A DNA stretch of 14,842 bases from an uncultured bacterium (GTDB lineage Bacteria > Actinomycetota > Thermoleophilia > BMS3ABIN01). Both the position numbers and the translations under genes were made by a program. Numbering within the stretch: the first letter of the stretch is position 1; every line of letters begins with the position of its first letter. The DNA lies in assembly GCA_913009925.1 (NCBI GenBank), contig CAJVWY010000006.1, forward strand, positions 1 to 14,842. The letters run 5' to 3'. Below the pieces are notes generated by a model. It ran no database searches. It saw only the letters and a list, made by a program, of their open reading frames with translations, and had not been told where the DNA came from. This document shows positions 1 through 6,859 of this stretch, piece after piece.

Positions 1-31
1 GTAGGTTATGTGTAGTGATATTTTTTCTTTC
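1..31. other. Unassigned contig-end sequence outside the adapter
   Basis: These bases lie outside the adapter match that begins near base 32. They are AT-rich, resemble nothing else in the window, and are probably read noise or library artefact rather than genome. Reading frames that begin here should be ignored. Confidence 0.7.
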
Positions 32-79
32 AAGGATACGGCTACCGCCGCTATCTACACTCTTTCCCAACACGACGCC
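32..79 (+). other. Illumina universal adapter, degraded copy (assembly contamination)
   Basis: The stretch follows the Illumina universal (P5/TruSeq) adapter in forward orientation. Exact blocks include GATACGG, ATCTACACTCTTTCCC and ACACGACGC, with about six mismatches and a poorly aligned 3' end. The junction with genomic sequence is around 76-82, where the apt reading frame becomes recognisable. The copy is imperfect, as expected of low-quality reads at a contig edge. Its partner at the other end of the contig makes chance similarity very unlikely. Confidence 0.9.
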
Positions 80-541
80 CTCCAGGAATCCCAGTTCCAC
101 TACGAAGGATATGCCGACGACGTCGGCGCCCATCTTTTCCACCAGGTCGCATTTGGCTCGGGCAGTGCCGCCGGTCGCCAGCAGGTCGTCATGTATCATA
201 ACCCGCGTTCCCGGCTTGATGGCGTCTTCGTGGATCTCCAGGGTATCGGTGCCGTACTCCAGCTGGTATTCGGCTCCAACGGTGTTGTAAGGCAGCTTGC
301 CGGGCTTTCTGGCCGGTATGAAACCGGCGCCCAGCGTATAGGCAAGCGTCGCCCCCAGGATGAAACCGCGGGCTTCCGCTCCCAGGATCAGGTCCACCTT
401 CTTGCCGATACCAAACTCGGCCAACTGGTCCACGGCGTATCTGAGGGCCTCGGCGTCCGCCAGCAGGGGCGTGATGTCCTTAAAAACGATACCTTTTTTG
501 GGAAAGTCGGGTATGTCCCTAATAAATGTCGCAAGGTCCAT
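80..541 (-). CDS. apt: Adenine phosphoribosyltransferase, 3' end missing
   Basis: Purine salvage enzyme converting adenine and PRPP to AMP in the cytoplasm. The translation begins MDLATFIRDIPDFPKKGI, followed by FKDITPLL, a typical Apt N-terminus. Further in are GAEARGF, a PRPP-binding loop reading HDDLLATGGTA (family norm VDDLLATGGT), and the ELGFLEG segment. About 154 codons are visible, against roughly 170-180 for the family, so some 20-25 C-terminal residues are lost where the contig runs into adapter near base 80. The frame stays open through the adapter to the contig edge, but those codons are artefact. The ATG at 541 has an AAAGGAG ribosome-binding site about eight bases upstream. It lies 51 bases after ftsR on the same strand and probably belongs to the same operon. 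Confidence 0.95.
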
Positions 542-592
542 CGATAAACTCCTTTCCGGATTCAGGCGCGGCGCCTGCAGCCGCGAGATGGC

Positions 593-1315
593 TCAACGGG
601 TAGTATAGTTACGCAGGTCTTTGATGAGCAACAGATGCTTCAGATAGGAGGATACGGTCGCCAGGTTCTCCAGCGCCGCTATCCCCTCCTTCCGCGTCTG
701 CGGGTTGCGGGAGCGAAGCGTAGGCGAAAGTATCTGCAACAGCAGCGCCGATTCACGGTCCACCGAACTCTTGAGCGTCCTCAGGTTCCGCGCGGCCACA
801 CCGTACTCGGCCAGGTCCGAAGCTGCAGCCATGACCTCTACATCCGTCTGGTCGTAGCGCCGTGTCCCGCCGCTGGATTGTCCGGAAATGAGCCCGTAAT
901 CCTCCAGCTCGCGGACCAGGCCCTCATCGGCTCCCGACGTCTCCAGCGCCTCAGCCAGGGTGAAGCTCTTGGCCCCGGCCGCCTTGTCGTCCTGCTTGAG
1001 GCTCACCTTCTTGAAGCGCCTGGCGCCGGCGGGCCTCACCGCCACCACGCCCTTGCGCGACAGCTCCTGCCGTATCACCTTAAGGGGCAGGAACTCATCC
1101 CGCTGCAGCGTGAGGATGGTCCTGATCCTTTCGATATCAGCCTTGGAGAACTTGCGATATCCTCCGGCGGACCGTTTGGGGGCTATTAATCTTTCGTCTT
1201 CCAGATAGCGGATCTTGCTGATGCTGACGTCGGGGAATTCATCCTTGAGCAATTCGACGACGGCACCTATATTCAGCGGTTTGCTGCCGCCATCCGTTTC
1301 TGTGCCGTCTCTCAT
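593..1315 (-). CDS. ftsR: MerR-family transcriptional regulator, FtsR type
   Basis: A 240-residue DNA-binding regulator. Residues about 14-85 form a MerR-type winged helix with the stretches DVSISKIRYLEDERLI, GGYRKFSKADIERI and LPLKVIRQEL. This pattern, with a FPDVSISKIR start and GYRKF wing, is that of actinobacterial FtsR, which in Corynebacterium activates ftsZ and controls division. The remaining 150 residues include a second helical region (about 115-160, with GGTRRYDQTDVEVM resembling a second MerR-like wing) and a helical tail. The ATG overlaps the stop of the upstream FHA gene (ATGA, 1312-1315), indicating translational coupling. Placement next to a GarA-like FHA gene is the usual actinobacterial arrangement and supports the name. 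The DNA target is not visible in the sequence. Confidence 0.85.
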   Translation of the reverse strand: MRDGTETDGGSKPLNIGAVVELLKDEFPDVSISKIRYLEDERLIAPKRSAGGYRKFSKADIERIRTILTLQRDEFLPLKVIRQELSRKGVVAVRPAGARRFKKVSLKQDDKAAGAKSFTLAEALETSGADEGLVRELEDYGLISGQSSGGTRRYDQTDVEVMAAASDLAEYGVAARNLRTLKSSVDRESALLLQILSPTLRSRNPQTRKEGIAALENLATVSSYLKHLLLIKDLRNYTTR

Positions 1316-1782
1316 TTTTCTATATAGGTTAGCTTGTATTTGCCGATCTGCAACAGATCACCGTCAAACAGCTTCTGTGTCTCCACCCGGGTGCGATTCA
1401 CATAGGTGCCGTTGAGACTTCCCTGATCCTTGATGTAATTGACGTCATCCTTGCGTTCGATGACGGCATGGTTGCGCGAGACAGTGATATCGTCAAGGAA
1501 GATATCGCTGCCGGGACTGCGGCCGATAGTGATGGTCCTGCCGACCAGCTTGAAACTTTCTCCCGCCAGCCCTCCCCCACTCCGGACCACCAGGGAAACG
1601 CCCTCCCTGGCCACATCCTTGATCCCGGCTTCCTCAATGTCCTTCTCTTCGGTATCCAGGGAATATCTGATGGTCGCCTGCCCTTCGCCACCAGTATCCG
1701 GCAGCAGGGCACCGCACTTGCTGCAGTACTTGCCCTCTTCCTTGCTCTGGTGGCCGCATTCAGGACAGTAGACGTTAGTCAC
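1312..1782 (-). CDS. Zinc-ribbon plus FHA-domain protein, GarA-like
   Basis: A 156-residue protein that probably binds phosphothreonine peptides downstream of Ser/Thr kinases. The N-terminus carries a zinc ribbon (Cys6, Cys9, Cys20, Cys23; CPECG and CSKCG). Residues about 62-155 are an FHA domain with GRSPGSDI (87-94), the SRNH core (102-105) and GSLNGTYVN (121-129), very close to mycobacterial GarA and corynebacterial OdhI. Those proteins have an N-terminal ETTS motif that is phosphorylated and folds back on the FHA domain. I see no ETTS here; the linker has isolated threonines (for example in SLDTEEKD). Control of 2-oxoglutarate metabolism should therefore not be assumed. GTG start at 1782 overlaps the upstream gene by eight bases; the stop overlaps ftsR. 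Confidence 0.88.
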   Translation of the reverse strand: MTNVYCPECGHQSKEEGKYCSKCGALLPDTGGEGQATIRYSLDTEEKDIEEAGIKDVAREGVSLVVRSGGGLAGESFKLVGRTITIGRSPGSDIFLDDITVSRNHAVIERKDDVNYIKDQGSLNGTYVNRTRVETQKLFDGDLLQIGKYKLTYIEK

Positions 1783-2050
1783 CTTTGGATTCCCCCGTGG
1801 CTTGCCCGAAGGTCTTCTGAATCTCTTCTTCGACGGCCCTTACCACCTCGGGCCGTTCCAGCACTTCCTTGCGCCACTCGGCGCTGGTGTTGTTGGTCAC
1901 GTATGGCTCCGCCATCGCCTCGTCCAGGCTCTTGCCGTTGTGTATCTCCTGGACGATGAAGCGGATCATCCTCTCCTCCACCACGTCAACACCCATATCC
2001 TCGAACAGGCGCTGAATCGACCGGACCATTTTTGCTATACGTTCAGGCAC
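1775..2050 (-). CDS. Small conserved-looking protein of unknown function
   Basis: A 91-residue, acidic, mostly helical soluble protein with no signal peptide or membrane segment. I do not recognise a named family. Noticeable stretches are RMIRFIVQEIHNGKSLDEA and EPYVTNNTSAEWRKEVLE, followed by a Glu-rich helix. The GTG start at 2050 is supported by an AGGAGGG ribosome-binding site eight bases upstream. The stop codon overlaps the start of the FHA gene by eight bases. Its place between the RsiG-like gene and the FHA gene indicates co-translation with this regulatory operon, which is the only clue to its role. Confidence 0.75.
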   Translation of the reverse strand: MPERIAKMVRSIQRLFEDMGVDVVEERMIRFIVQEIHNGKSLDEAMAEPYVTNNTSAEWRKEVLERPEVVRAVEEEIQKTFGQATGESKGD

Positions 2051-2116
2051 TTTTCACTCCCTCCTCTGTTCGAAATGAAATATACAGCTCCCGGCGTTCT
2101 CGCCGGCATGACGTCC

Positions 2117-2389
2117 CTATTTCGGCTTGTTGGGCGTGCCGTGCATGGGAAACGGTTCCCGGCGCGAGAGGATCTCACTCAGCTTGGAGACATCATCGGC
2201 GGAGATTAAAGACTCACCCAGGTCCCTTTTCTTGGAGAGACGCTCTACAAGTTCGGCCCGGAGAATGTCTATCTTCCCGTGCAGGATGCGCCGCTGGAAG
2301 CTGAGTTCCTGCTCATCTGAACAGAGCTCCCGAATCATCGCTTTCAACTCTTTGTCTGAGAGGCTGGATAACTCCGGCAGGTTCTCCAC
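2117..2389 (-). CDS. RsiG-like protein, putative c-di-GMP-binding (anti-sigma type)
   Basis: A 90-residue, charged, helical protein. Residues 26-41 read E-x3-S-x2-R-x3-H-x3-D (E26, S30, R33, H37, D41). This matches the E-x3-S-x2-R-x3-Q-x3-D signature of RsiG, the actinobacterial c-di-GMP-dependent anti-sigma factor of WhiG, except that His replaces Gln. The following KIDILRAELVERL also resembles RsiG ('aerial mycelium formation protein') homologues. Streptomyces RsiG carries two such motifs. One motif in a short chain fits the homodimeric form described from Rubrobacter. The GTG start has GGAGGT five bases upstream. It is the first gene of the operon, directly behind a sigma-70-like promoter. 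No sigma factor gene lies in this window, so anti-sigma function is inference. Confidence 0.72.
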   Translation of the reverse strand: MENLPELSSLSDKELKAMIRELCSDEQELSFQRRILHGKIDILRAELVERLSKKRDLGESLISADDVSKLSEILSRREPFPMHGTPNKPK

Positions 2390-2418
2390 TTCTTACCTCC
2401 ACTTCCTTGATTTGGGTC

Positions 2419-2447
2419 ATTATATTCCTCGCCTGTCCAAGGTTCAA
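2419..2447 (-). promoter_or_regulatory. Sigma-70-type promoter of the rsiG-like/FHA/ftsR/apt operon
   Basis: On the minus strand a perfect -10 (TATAAT, 2424-2419) is preceded by exactly 17 bases and a -35 TTGAAC (2447-2442; four of six consensus bases). The expected start point is near 2412, giving a short leader that holds the GGAGGT ribosome-binding site before the GTG at 2389. Seen directly in sequence; activity is inferred. Confidence 0.7.
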
Positions 2448-2458
2448 CTTTAGCCTTA

Positions 2459-2495
2459 GATAAGCTGGCGATAAGCCCCGTAGCTGCCGATAAGC
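2459..2495 (+). repeat. Three direct copies of GATAAGC (putative operator)
   Basis: GATAAGC occurs at 2459-2465, 2470-2476 and 2489-2495, with start-to-start distances of 11 and 19 bases (about one and two helical turns). The cluster sits 12 bases upstream of the -35 of the minus-strand promoter and about 120-150 bases upstream of the roadblock gene. It is thus placed like an activator site serving one or both divergent transcripts. The protein that binds is unknown. Confidence 0.6.
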
Positions 2496-2611
2496 ACTTT
2501 AGAGGGCATTAGTGTCACGGCCTACCCGGGCCGGCGAGACTTTTCGTTTTATCGGCCGATGTTCCGGAAACAACAAGGGCGAAACCATATTATTAATCTA
2601 CCCAGGTTGCC

Positions 2612-3118
2612 GTGAGCCAAAAACAGACAGTAAACGAATACCAGTTCAAGATGGCGCAGAACATCCTCCAGCAGTTGAGGAAGGCGATCTCACCCGATTA
2701 TCTGGGGCTGGTATCCACCGACGGCCACTCCATCCTCTCCCTGGCTTCCCCGGGGTTCATCGATACGGACGCGGTTGCTTCACTGGCAGCCAGTTCCTAC
2801 GCCGCTACGCGTCAGCTGGCGCAACTTCTGACCGATTCCGACTTCACCATGATGTTCAACGAGGGTGAGCCGCTGAACGTGCATATCGCGCAGGTTTCCG
2901 ATAACGTGCTGTTGGTAGTATGCTTTCGTCGGGTGGACAGTATCGGCAAGGTCCGCGTCCTTACCAACCGCGCCATCGGCGCACTGTCTGACGCCATAAT
3001 CCGGTATGATGCCGAGCAGGGCCCCAGGCGCGACGACAAGCGATTCACCGAATCGGCCGGAGCCGCCGTGGACAGGATGTTACACGCAGAGGGAGCGACT
3101 GAAGATGGCACTGATTAA
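2612..3118 (+). CDS. Roadblock/LC7-domain protein, MglB-like
   Basis: A 168-residue protein with a roadblock/LC7 fold over residues about 17-125. It has the family pattern of an N-terminal helix (QNILQQLRKAI), a strand ending in STDGHSIL, a central helix rich in Ala (SLAASSYAATRQLAQLL) and strands around NVHIAQVSDNVLLVVCF. Proteins of this family dimerise and act as GTPase-activating partners of MglA-type GTPases. The next gene encodes just such a GTPase, overlapping by 14 bases, so this is very probably its partner. The GTG start at 2612 is the first in frame and has only a weak upstream AGG; the ATG at 2651 is an alternative. The C-terminal 40 residues are charged and look disordered. A weak -10-like TATTAT lies at 2588-2593. 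Confidence 0.87.
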   Translation: MSQKQTVNEYQFKMAQNILQQLRKAISPDYLGLVSTDGHSILSLASPGFIDTDAVASLAASSYAATRQLAQLLTDSDFTMMFNEGEPLNVHIAQVSDNVLLVVCFRRVDSIGKVRVLTNRAIGALSDAIIRYDAEQGPRRDDKRFTESAGAAVDRMLHAEGATEDGTD

Positions 3119-3686
3119 CCTCGCCGCCGGCGAGATAAACTACAAGATTGTCTATTACGGCTGCGGCCTCGGCGGCAAGACCACCAGCGTGCAGTATATC
3201 TACAAGAAGATCAGCCCCCAGGTCAAGGGCAAACTGGTGTCCATCGCCACCGAGGAGGAGCGTACCCTGTACTTCGACTTCCTGCCGCTGACTCTGGGCA
3301 AGGTACGGGGCCTCAATACCCGCTTCCACCTGTACACCGTCCCGGGTCAGCGCCAGTACAACGCCAGCAGGAAGCTGGTCATCCAGGGGGTGGACGGCAT
3401 CGTCTTTGTTGTGGACTCACAGATCAACCGCCTGGACGACAATGTAGAGAGCTACCTGAACATGTGGGAGAACCTGGAGGAACAGGGGGATAACCCTCTG
3501 GACCTGGGGCTGGTACTGCAATACAACAAGCGGGACCTGACCGACAAATTCCCCGCCTCGGACCTGGACGAACTGCTCAACCAGACCAATGCGCCCGCAT
3601 TCGAGACATGCGCCCTGACCGGCGAGGGCGTGTTCGAAGCGCTACGCAACGTCAGCAAGCAGGTCATCGCCGGGACCGGCGAATAG
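3105..3686 (+). CDS. mglA: MglA-type small Ras-like GTPase
   Basis: A 193-residue cytoplasmic GTPase, close in length and sequence to Myxococcus MglA (195 residues), which sets cell polarity. It has the P-loop G-C-G-L-G-G-K-T (19-26), the TVPGQ segment (78-82) that replaces the usual Ras DxxG and is diagnostic of the MglA group, NKRD (141-144) for guanine recognition, and ALTGEG (170-175) as G5. The ATG at 3105 gives the family N-terminus (MALINLAAGEINYKIVYYG). The frame is open about 100 bases further upstream, but that part overlaps the roadblock gene. Overlap with that gene suggests coupled translation of a GTPase and its regulator. The 3' end overlaps the convergent PHP gene by 23 bases. 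The target process in this organism is unknown. Confidence 0.93.
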   Translation: MALINLAAGEINYKIVYYGCGLGGKTTSVQYIYKKISPQVKGKLVSIATEEERTLYFDFLPLTLGKVRGLNTRFHLYTVPGQRQYNASRKLVIQGVDGIVFVVDSQINRLDDNVESYLNMWENLEEQGDNPLDLGLVLQYNKRDLTDKFPASDLDELLNQTNAPAFETCALTGEGVFEALRNVSKQVIAGTGE

Positions 3687-4299
3687 ACTGTTGTTCCCTG
3701 TGCGCGGATGTCTTCCGGCGCAGTATCGCCTCCACAAGGGTCCCCTCTTCAACCTCGGTCCAGCAGCGGAACAGCTGCCGCCGCCGGTGGCTGTCGCTGC
3801 CGCCCAGCCGGGCCAGGCCGTAATGGACGGCTATCTCCTCCGCGCGCCCGCTGGCCCGCTCATCGGGCCAGTTGCCGTTAAACACTTCTATGCCGTCTAC
3901 ACTGCCGGCCACACCCTGAACGTGGCTGTCGGTCACCGCCAGGCCACCGGGGATGCCGGCGAAGGGGTGGGCCCAGACCACCGCCGTCCCCGCCGGTCTG
4001 TCCCGGCGCGCAGGCAGATCCTGTACCGGCAACAGTGTCTCCAGAAAAGCGACATCGGCGGAAAATAGCAGGAAGTCCCCCTCGGGCGAGGATATCTCCA
4101 CACCGGGGGTCACCGAGAGCCCGGCGGGCGCCAGGCGGTTCAGGCGCCGGTAATCCTCCATCTCCCCATGGTTGGTGATACAGATGGAGTCCACGCCCAT
4201 CATCTCCACGGCCTGCAGGCAGGATTCCACGCCCAGGGAGGAACATCGGCTGCCGGGGCTGGTATGGACGTGGATGTCGAGCCTAGCCCTCTTTTTCAT
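3664..4299 (-). CDS. PHP-domain metal-dependent phosphoesterase
   Basis: A 211-residue protein of the PHP superfamily, whose members use a trinuclear metal site to hydrolyse phosphoesters. Metal ligands are all recognisable: HVH (10-12), NHGE with His44, PGVEIS with Glu68, WAHP with His111, and GGSDSH with Asp169 and His171. It is a short, stand-alone PHP protein, not part of a polymerase. The substrate cannot be read from sequence; small PHP proteins include nucleotide and oligonucleotide phosphatases and histidinol-phosphate phosphatase relatives. The start at 4299 overlaps the end of the sugar-nucleotide gene by 17 bases, so the two are probably coupled. The last 22 bases overlap mglA on the other strand. 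Confidence 0.85.
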   Translation of the reverse strand: MKKRARLDIHVHTSPGSRCSSLGVESCLQAVEMMGVDSICITNHGEMEDYRRLNRLAPAGLSVTPGVEISSPEGDFLLFSADVAFLETLLPVQDLPARRDRPAGTAVVWAHPFAGIPGGLAVTDSHVQGVAGSVDGIEVFNGNWPDERASGRAEEIAVHYGLARLGGSDSHRRRQLFRCWTEVEEGTLVEAILRRKTSAHREQQSIRRSRR

Positions 4300-6796
4300 G
4301 AGTGGCTATTATCTCGTCCAGCTTGGCGGAGTAGCGCTCCAGCAGGGCCTCTGAATCCTCAAGGGTATCGCCCTCGGCGTATATCTCGAACAGGGGCTCG
4401 TCCGGGGATGGCAGCACCTGCGCCCATCCCTTTTTATGGAAGACCTTGATGCCGTCCAGACGGCTTACCTCATTTTCTTCCGCCACGCTTTCCGATATCT
4501 CCCTCATGGCCACCCCCTTCAGTGACCAGGGGCAGCTCTTGGCATGGTGCAGCAGCGTTGTTTCCGGTATCTCCGCCATCAGCTGGGAGATGGGCTTACC
4601 CGAAAGGGCCAGCAGTTCCAGCACCTTGCCCATGCTCATCAGGGCGTCATGGGCGGGCAGGAACTCGGGGAAGATGTAATCGCCGCCGGCGGCGCCGGCG
4701 AAGATCACCCCCGGCTCCATGGATGCCTCGGTTATGGCCGCCTGCGAGACCTTGGTCCTGAGGATCTCGCAGCCCGTACCGGCGGTCAGATCCTCGGCCA
4801 GCCGCGAAACGGTAAGCGGCACCGCAATCTTCCCCTGTCCCTTGCTGCGCGCCATGAGCTTGATCAGCAGGAACAGTGTTTTCTCCGGCGGCAGATCGTT
4901 TCCGGCCTCGTCCACCAGGAATATCTTCTCGGCGGCGTTATCGATGGTGATGCCCAGGTCGGCGCCGGCGGATTCCACCAGCTTCTGCATGCGCGATGAA
5001 TCGGTTTCCAGCCGCGGCGCGGCGATGGCGGTCTTGTCCTCATCGAGGAAGGAGTTGAGGGCGATGATCTCCGCTCCCAGCTTGGAAAGGAGCCGGCTGG
5101 CGATGAGCGAGGCGCTGCTGTAACTGTAGTCCAGCACGAAGCGGAAATTGCGCGCGTGGATCTTCTCCACATCCCAGTTGGACAGCAGTCCCTGGATATA
5201 TGATTCGACAGTGCGCGCCGGGTAAAAGATCTGACCGATCTCGTTGTAGAAGGCGCGGCGGTAATCATGGCGGTTGTAATACTTCTCGATGTCCCTCTCG
5301 CTGGCCTCGGAGATAGCGTTCCCCGGCGGCTCGAAGAACAGTATCTGCATTACCTCGGGATGCCAGGCGGACACCCGCACATGGATGCCGCCGACGGCGT
5401 TACCGCTCTGGAGTTCGAACCGGTTCACCGAAGCCGGCGTCACCCTCAGGTCCCGCACATTGACGCCGGTGGAGTTGAGCCCGGTCATGAGCGCCCGTTT
5501 GATCATGCGCGACGCCGGGTGCTCGTCACGGCTGCAACACACCTGGGCGCCCTTGTTGAGAGTGGTGCCGTAAGCCATAGCCAGCTTGAGGGCCAACTCC
5601 GAGGTGATATCGACGTTCACCAGACCGGAGACGCCGTCCTTGCCAAACAGCATGCTCAGCGCCCGCCACTCCCAGATGATACTGGAGAAGACGTGCGCGC
5701 CCGCCTCGATCACCTTGAATGGATAGATCTTCACGTTGTTGGAGATCATGCTGTGTTCGCCGATACTGCACTCGTCGCCTACGGCGGCGTTGGGCGATAT
5801 GGTGGCGCTGGCCTTGATATCACAGTTCTTGCCGATGATACAGCCGCTCACCTTGGCGCCGGCGCCGATGTAGGTATTGGAATCGATGACGCAGTGATCC
5901 GTCTCGGCGTTGTCTTCGACGACGACATTGTTACCCAGGATGGAATAGGGCTGGATCTTGGCGCCCGGACTGACTTTGGCGTAATTGCCGATGAGCGCCG
6001 GCCCGCGGATATTGTCGATACTGTCCAGGTTGGTCTTGTCACCTATGAATATGTTCTCTTTCAATCTGATGCCGGGAATATTTACCTGCACCTTGCCTTC
6101 CAGGGCATCGTGGTTGGCCCGCAGGAACTGGTTGGTATTGCCGATATCCTGCCAGTAGCCCCGGCAGGGGTATCCGTACAGGGGCTTTCCCTGCTCCAGC
6201 AATTCCGGGAATAACTCCTTGCTGAAGTCATACTTGGTGTCCTCGGGGATATGGTCGAAGATCTCCGGCTCCAGCACATAGATGCCGGTATTGACGTAGT
6301 CACTGAATACCTGGCCCCAGCCCGGTTTCTCCAGGAAACGCTGGATATGGTGGTCATCGTCGATGATCACCACCCCGAACTCCAGGGGGTTCTCCACACT
6401 CATCAGGGCGATGGTGACCAGCGAGCCCTTGCTCTTGTGAAAATCGACGATCTCGGTGAGGTCGAAGTCGGTTAGGGCGTCGCCGCTGATGACCACGAAG
6501 GTCTCGTCCAGATACTCGGCAGCGTTGCGTACGCTGCCGGCCGTCCCCAGCGGCGTCTCCTCAACCGAGTAGGTGAGGTTAACGCCCAGGGATGAGCCGT
6601 CACCGAAATAGCCCCGGATGTTTTGGGGAAGGAAGGCTACGGTTGCCACCACATCGGTCAAGCCATGTTTTGCCAGGAGCTCGATAATGTGTTCCATGCA
6701 AGGCTTGTTGACGATGGGGACCATCGGTTTGGGCTGATTGCTGGTGAGCGGCCTGAGCCTGGTGCCCTCCCCGCCTGCCATGACTACAGCCTTCAT
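4283..6796 (-). CDS. Mannose-1-phosphate guanylyltransferase-like protein fused to a degenerate phosphohexomutase domain
   Basis: An 837-residue three-part protein. Residues 1-235 are a nucleotidyltransferase with the signature MAGGEGTRLRPLT, then QPKPMVPIVNKPCMEH, and SGDALTDFD. Residues about 240-375 are a left-handed beta-helix of hexapeptide repeats (IGDKTNLDSI, IGAGAKVSGCIIGKN). Residues 385-837 follow the phosphomannomutase/phosphoglucomutase fold. The mutase catalytic loop, normally TASHNP, reads R-V-S-A-W-H-P near 474-480. The metal loop, normally DGDGDR, reads D-N-A-A-E-K (619-624). The mutase half is therefore probably inactive or regulatory, while the transferase half looks intact (NDP-sugar synthesis for envelope glycans). 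Such fusions are known in Actinobacteria and Cyanobacteria. The exact nucleotide and sugar are uncertain. ATG at 6796 with AAGGGG upstream. Confidence 0.87.
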   Translation of the reverse strand: MKAVVMAGGEGTRLRPLTSNQPKPMVPIVNKPCMEHIIELLAKHGLTDVVATVAFLPQNIRGYFGDGSSLGVNLTYSVEETPLGTAGSVRNAAEYLDETFVVISGDALTDFDLTEIVDFHKSKGSLVTIALMSVENPLEFGVVIIDDDHHIQRFLEKPGWGQVFSDYVNTGIYVLEPEIFDHIPEDTKYDFSKELFPELLEQGKPLYGYPCRGYWQDIGNTNQFLRANHDALEGKVQVNIPGIRLKENIFIGDKTNLDSIDNIRGPALIGNYAKVSPGAKIQPYSILGNNVVVEDNAETDHCVIDSNTYIGAGAKVSGCIIGKNCDIKASATISPNAAVGDECSIGEHSMISNNVKIYPFKVIEAGAHVFSSIIWEWRALSMLFGKDGVSGLVNVDITSELALKLAMAYGTTLNKGAQVCCSRDEHPASRMIKRALMTGLNSTGVNVRDLRVTPASVNRFELQSGNAVGGIHVRVSAWHPEVMQILFFEPPGNAISEASERDIEKYYNRHDYRRAFYNEIGQIFYPARTVESYIQGLLSNWDVEKIHARNFRFVLDYSYSSASLIASRLLSKLGAEIIALNSFLDEDKTAIAAPRLETDSSRMQKLVESAGADLGITIDNAAEKIFLVDEAGNDLPPEKTLFLLIKLMARSKGQGKIAVPLTVSRLAEDLTAGTGCEILRTKVSQAAITEASMEPGVIFAGAAGGDYIFPEFLPAHDALMSMGKVLELLALSGKPISQLMAEIPETTLLHHAKSCPWSLKGVAMREISESVAEENEVSRLDGIKVFHKKGWAQVLPSPDEPLFEIYAEGDTLEDSEALLERYSAKLDEIIATHEKEG

Positions 6797-6859
6797 TGAT
6801 CCCCTTTCGTGGTCTGAGGTCTTTCAAGCGTCATCAGTGATTATAACCGTACTTCCCTG

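Noticed and set aside
8..547. 179-codon plus-strand frame at the left end
   Set aside because: It begins in adapter and noise and is antisense to apt.
2426..2452. Minus-strand TAAAGTTG, 11 bases, GGCGAGGA: a partial FliA/WhiG-like promoter
   Set aside because: The -10 matches only five of eight positions, and an overlapping TTGAAC-17-TATAAT explains the site better.
2486..2493. GCCGATAA, identical to the -10 element of WhiG/FliA promoters, close to an RsiG-like gene
   Set aside because: The matching TAAA element is absent 15 bases upstream, and the octamer is part of the GATAAGC repeat array, so a WhiG-type promoter is not supported.
5267..6214. 315-codon plus-strand open frame opposite the sugar-nucleotide gene
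   Set aside because: It lies wholly antisense to a strongly conserved gene; its translation is His/Asp/Val-rich with no recognisable domain.
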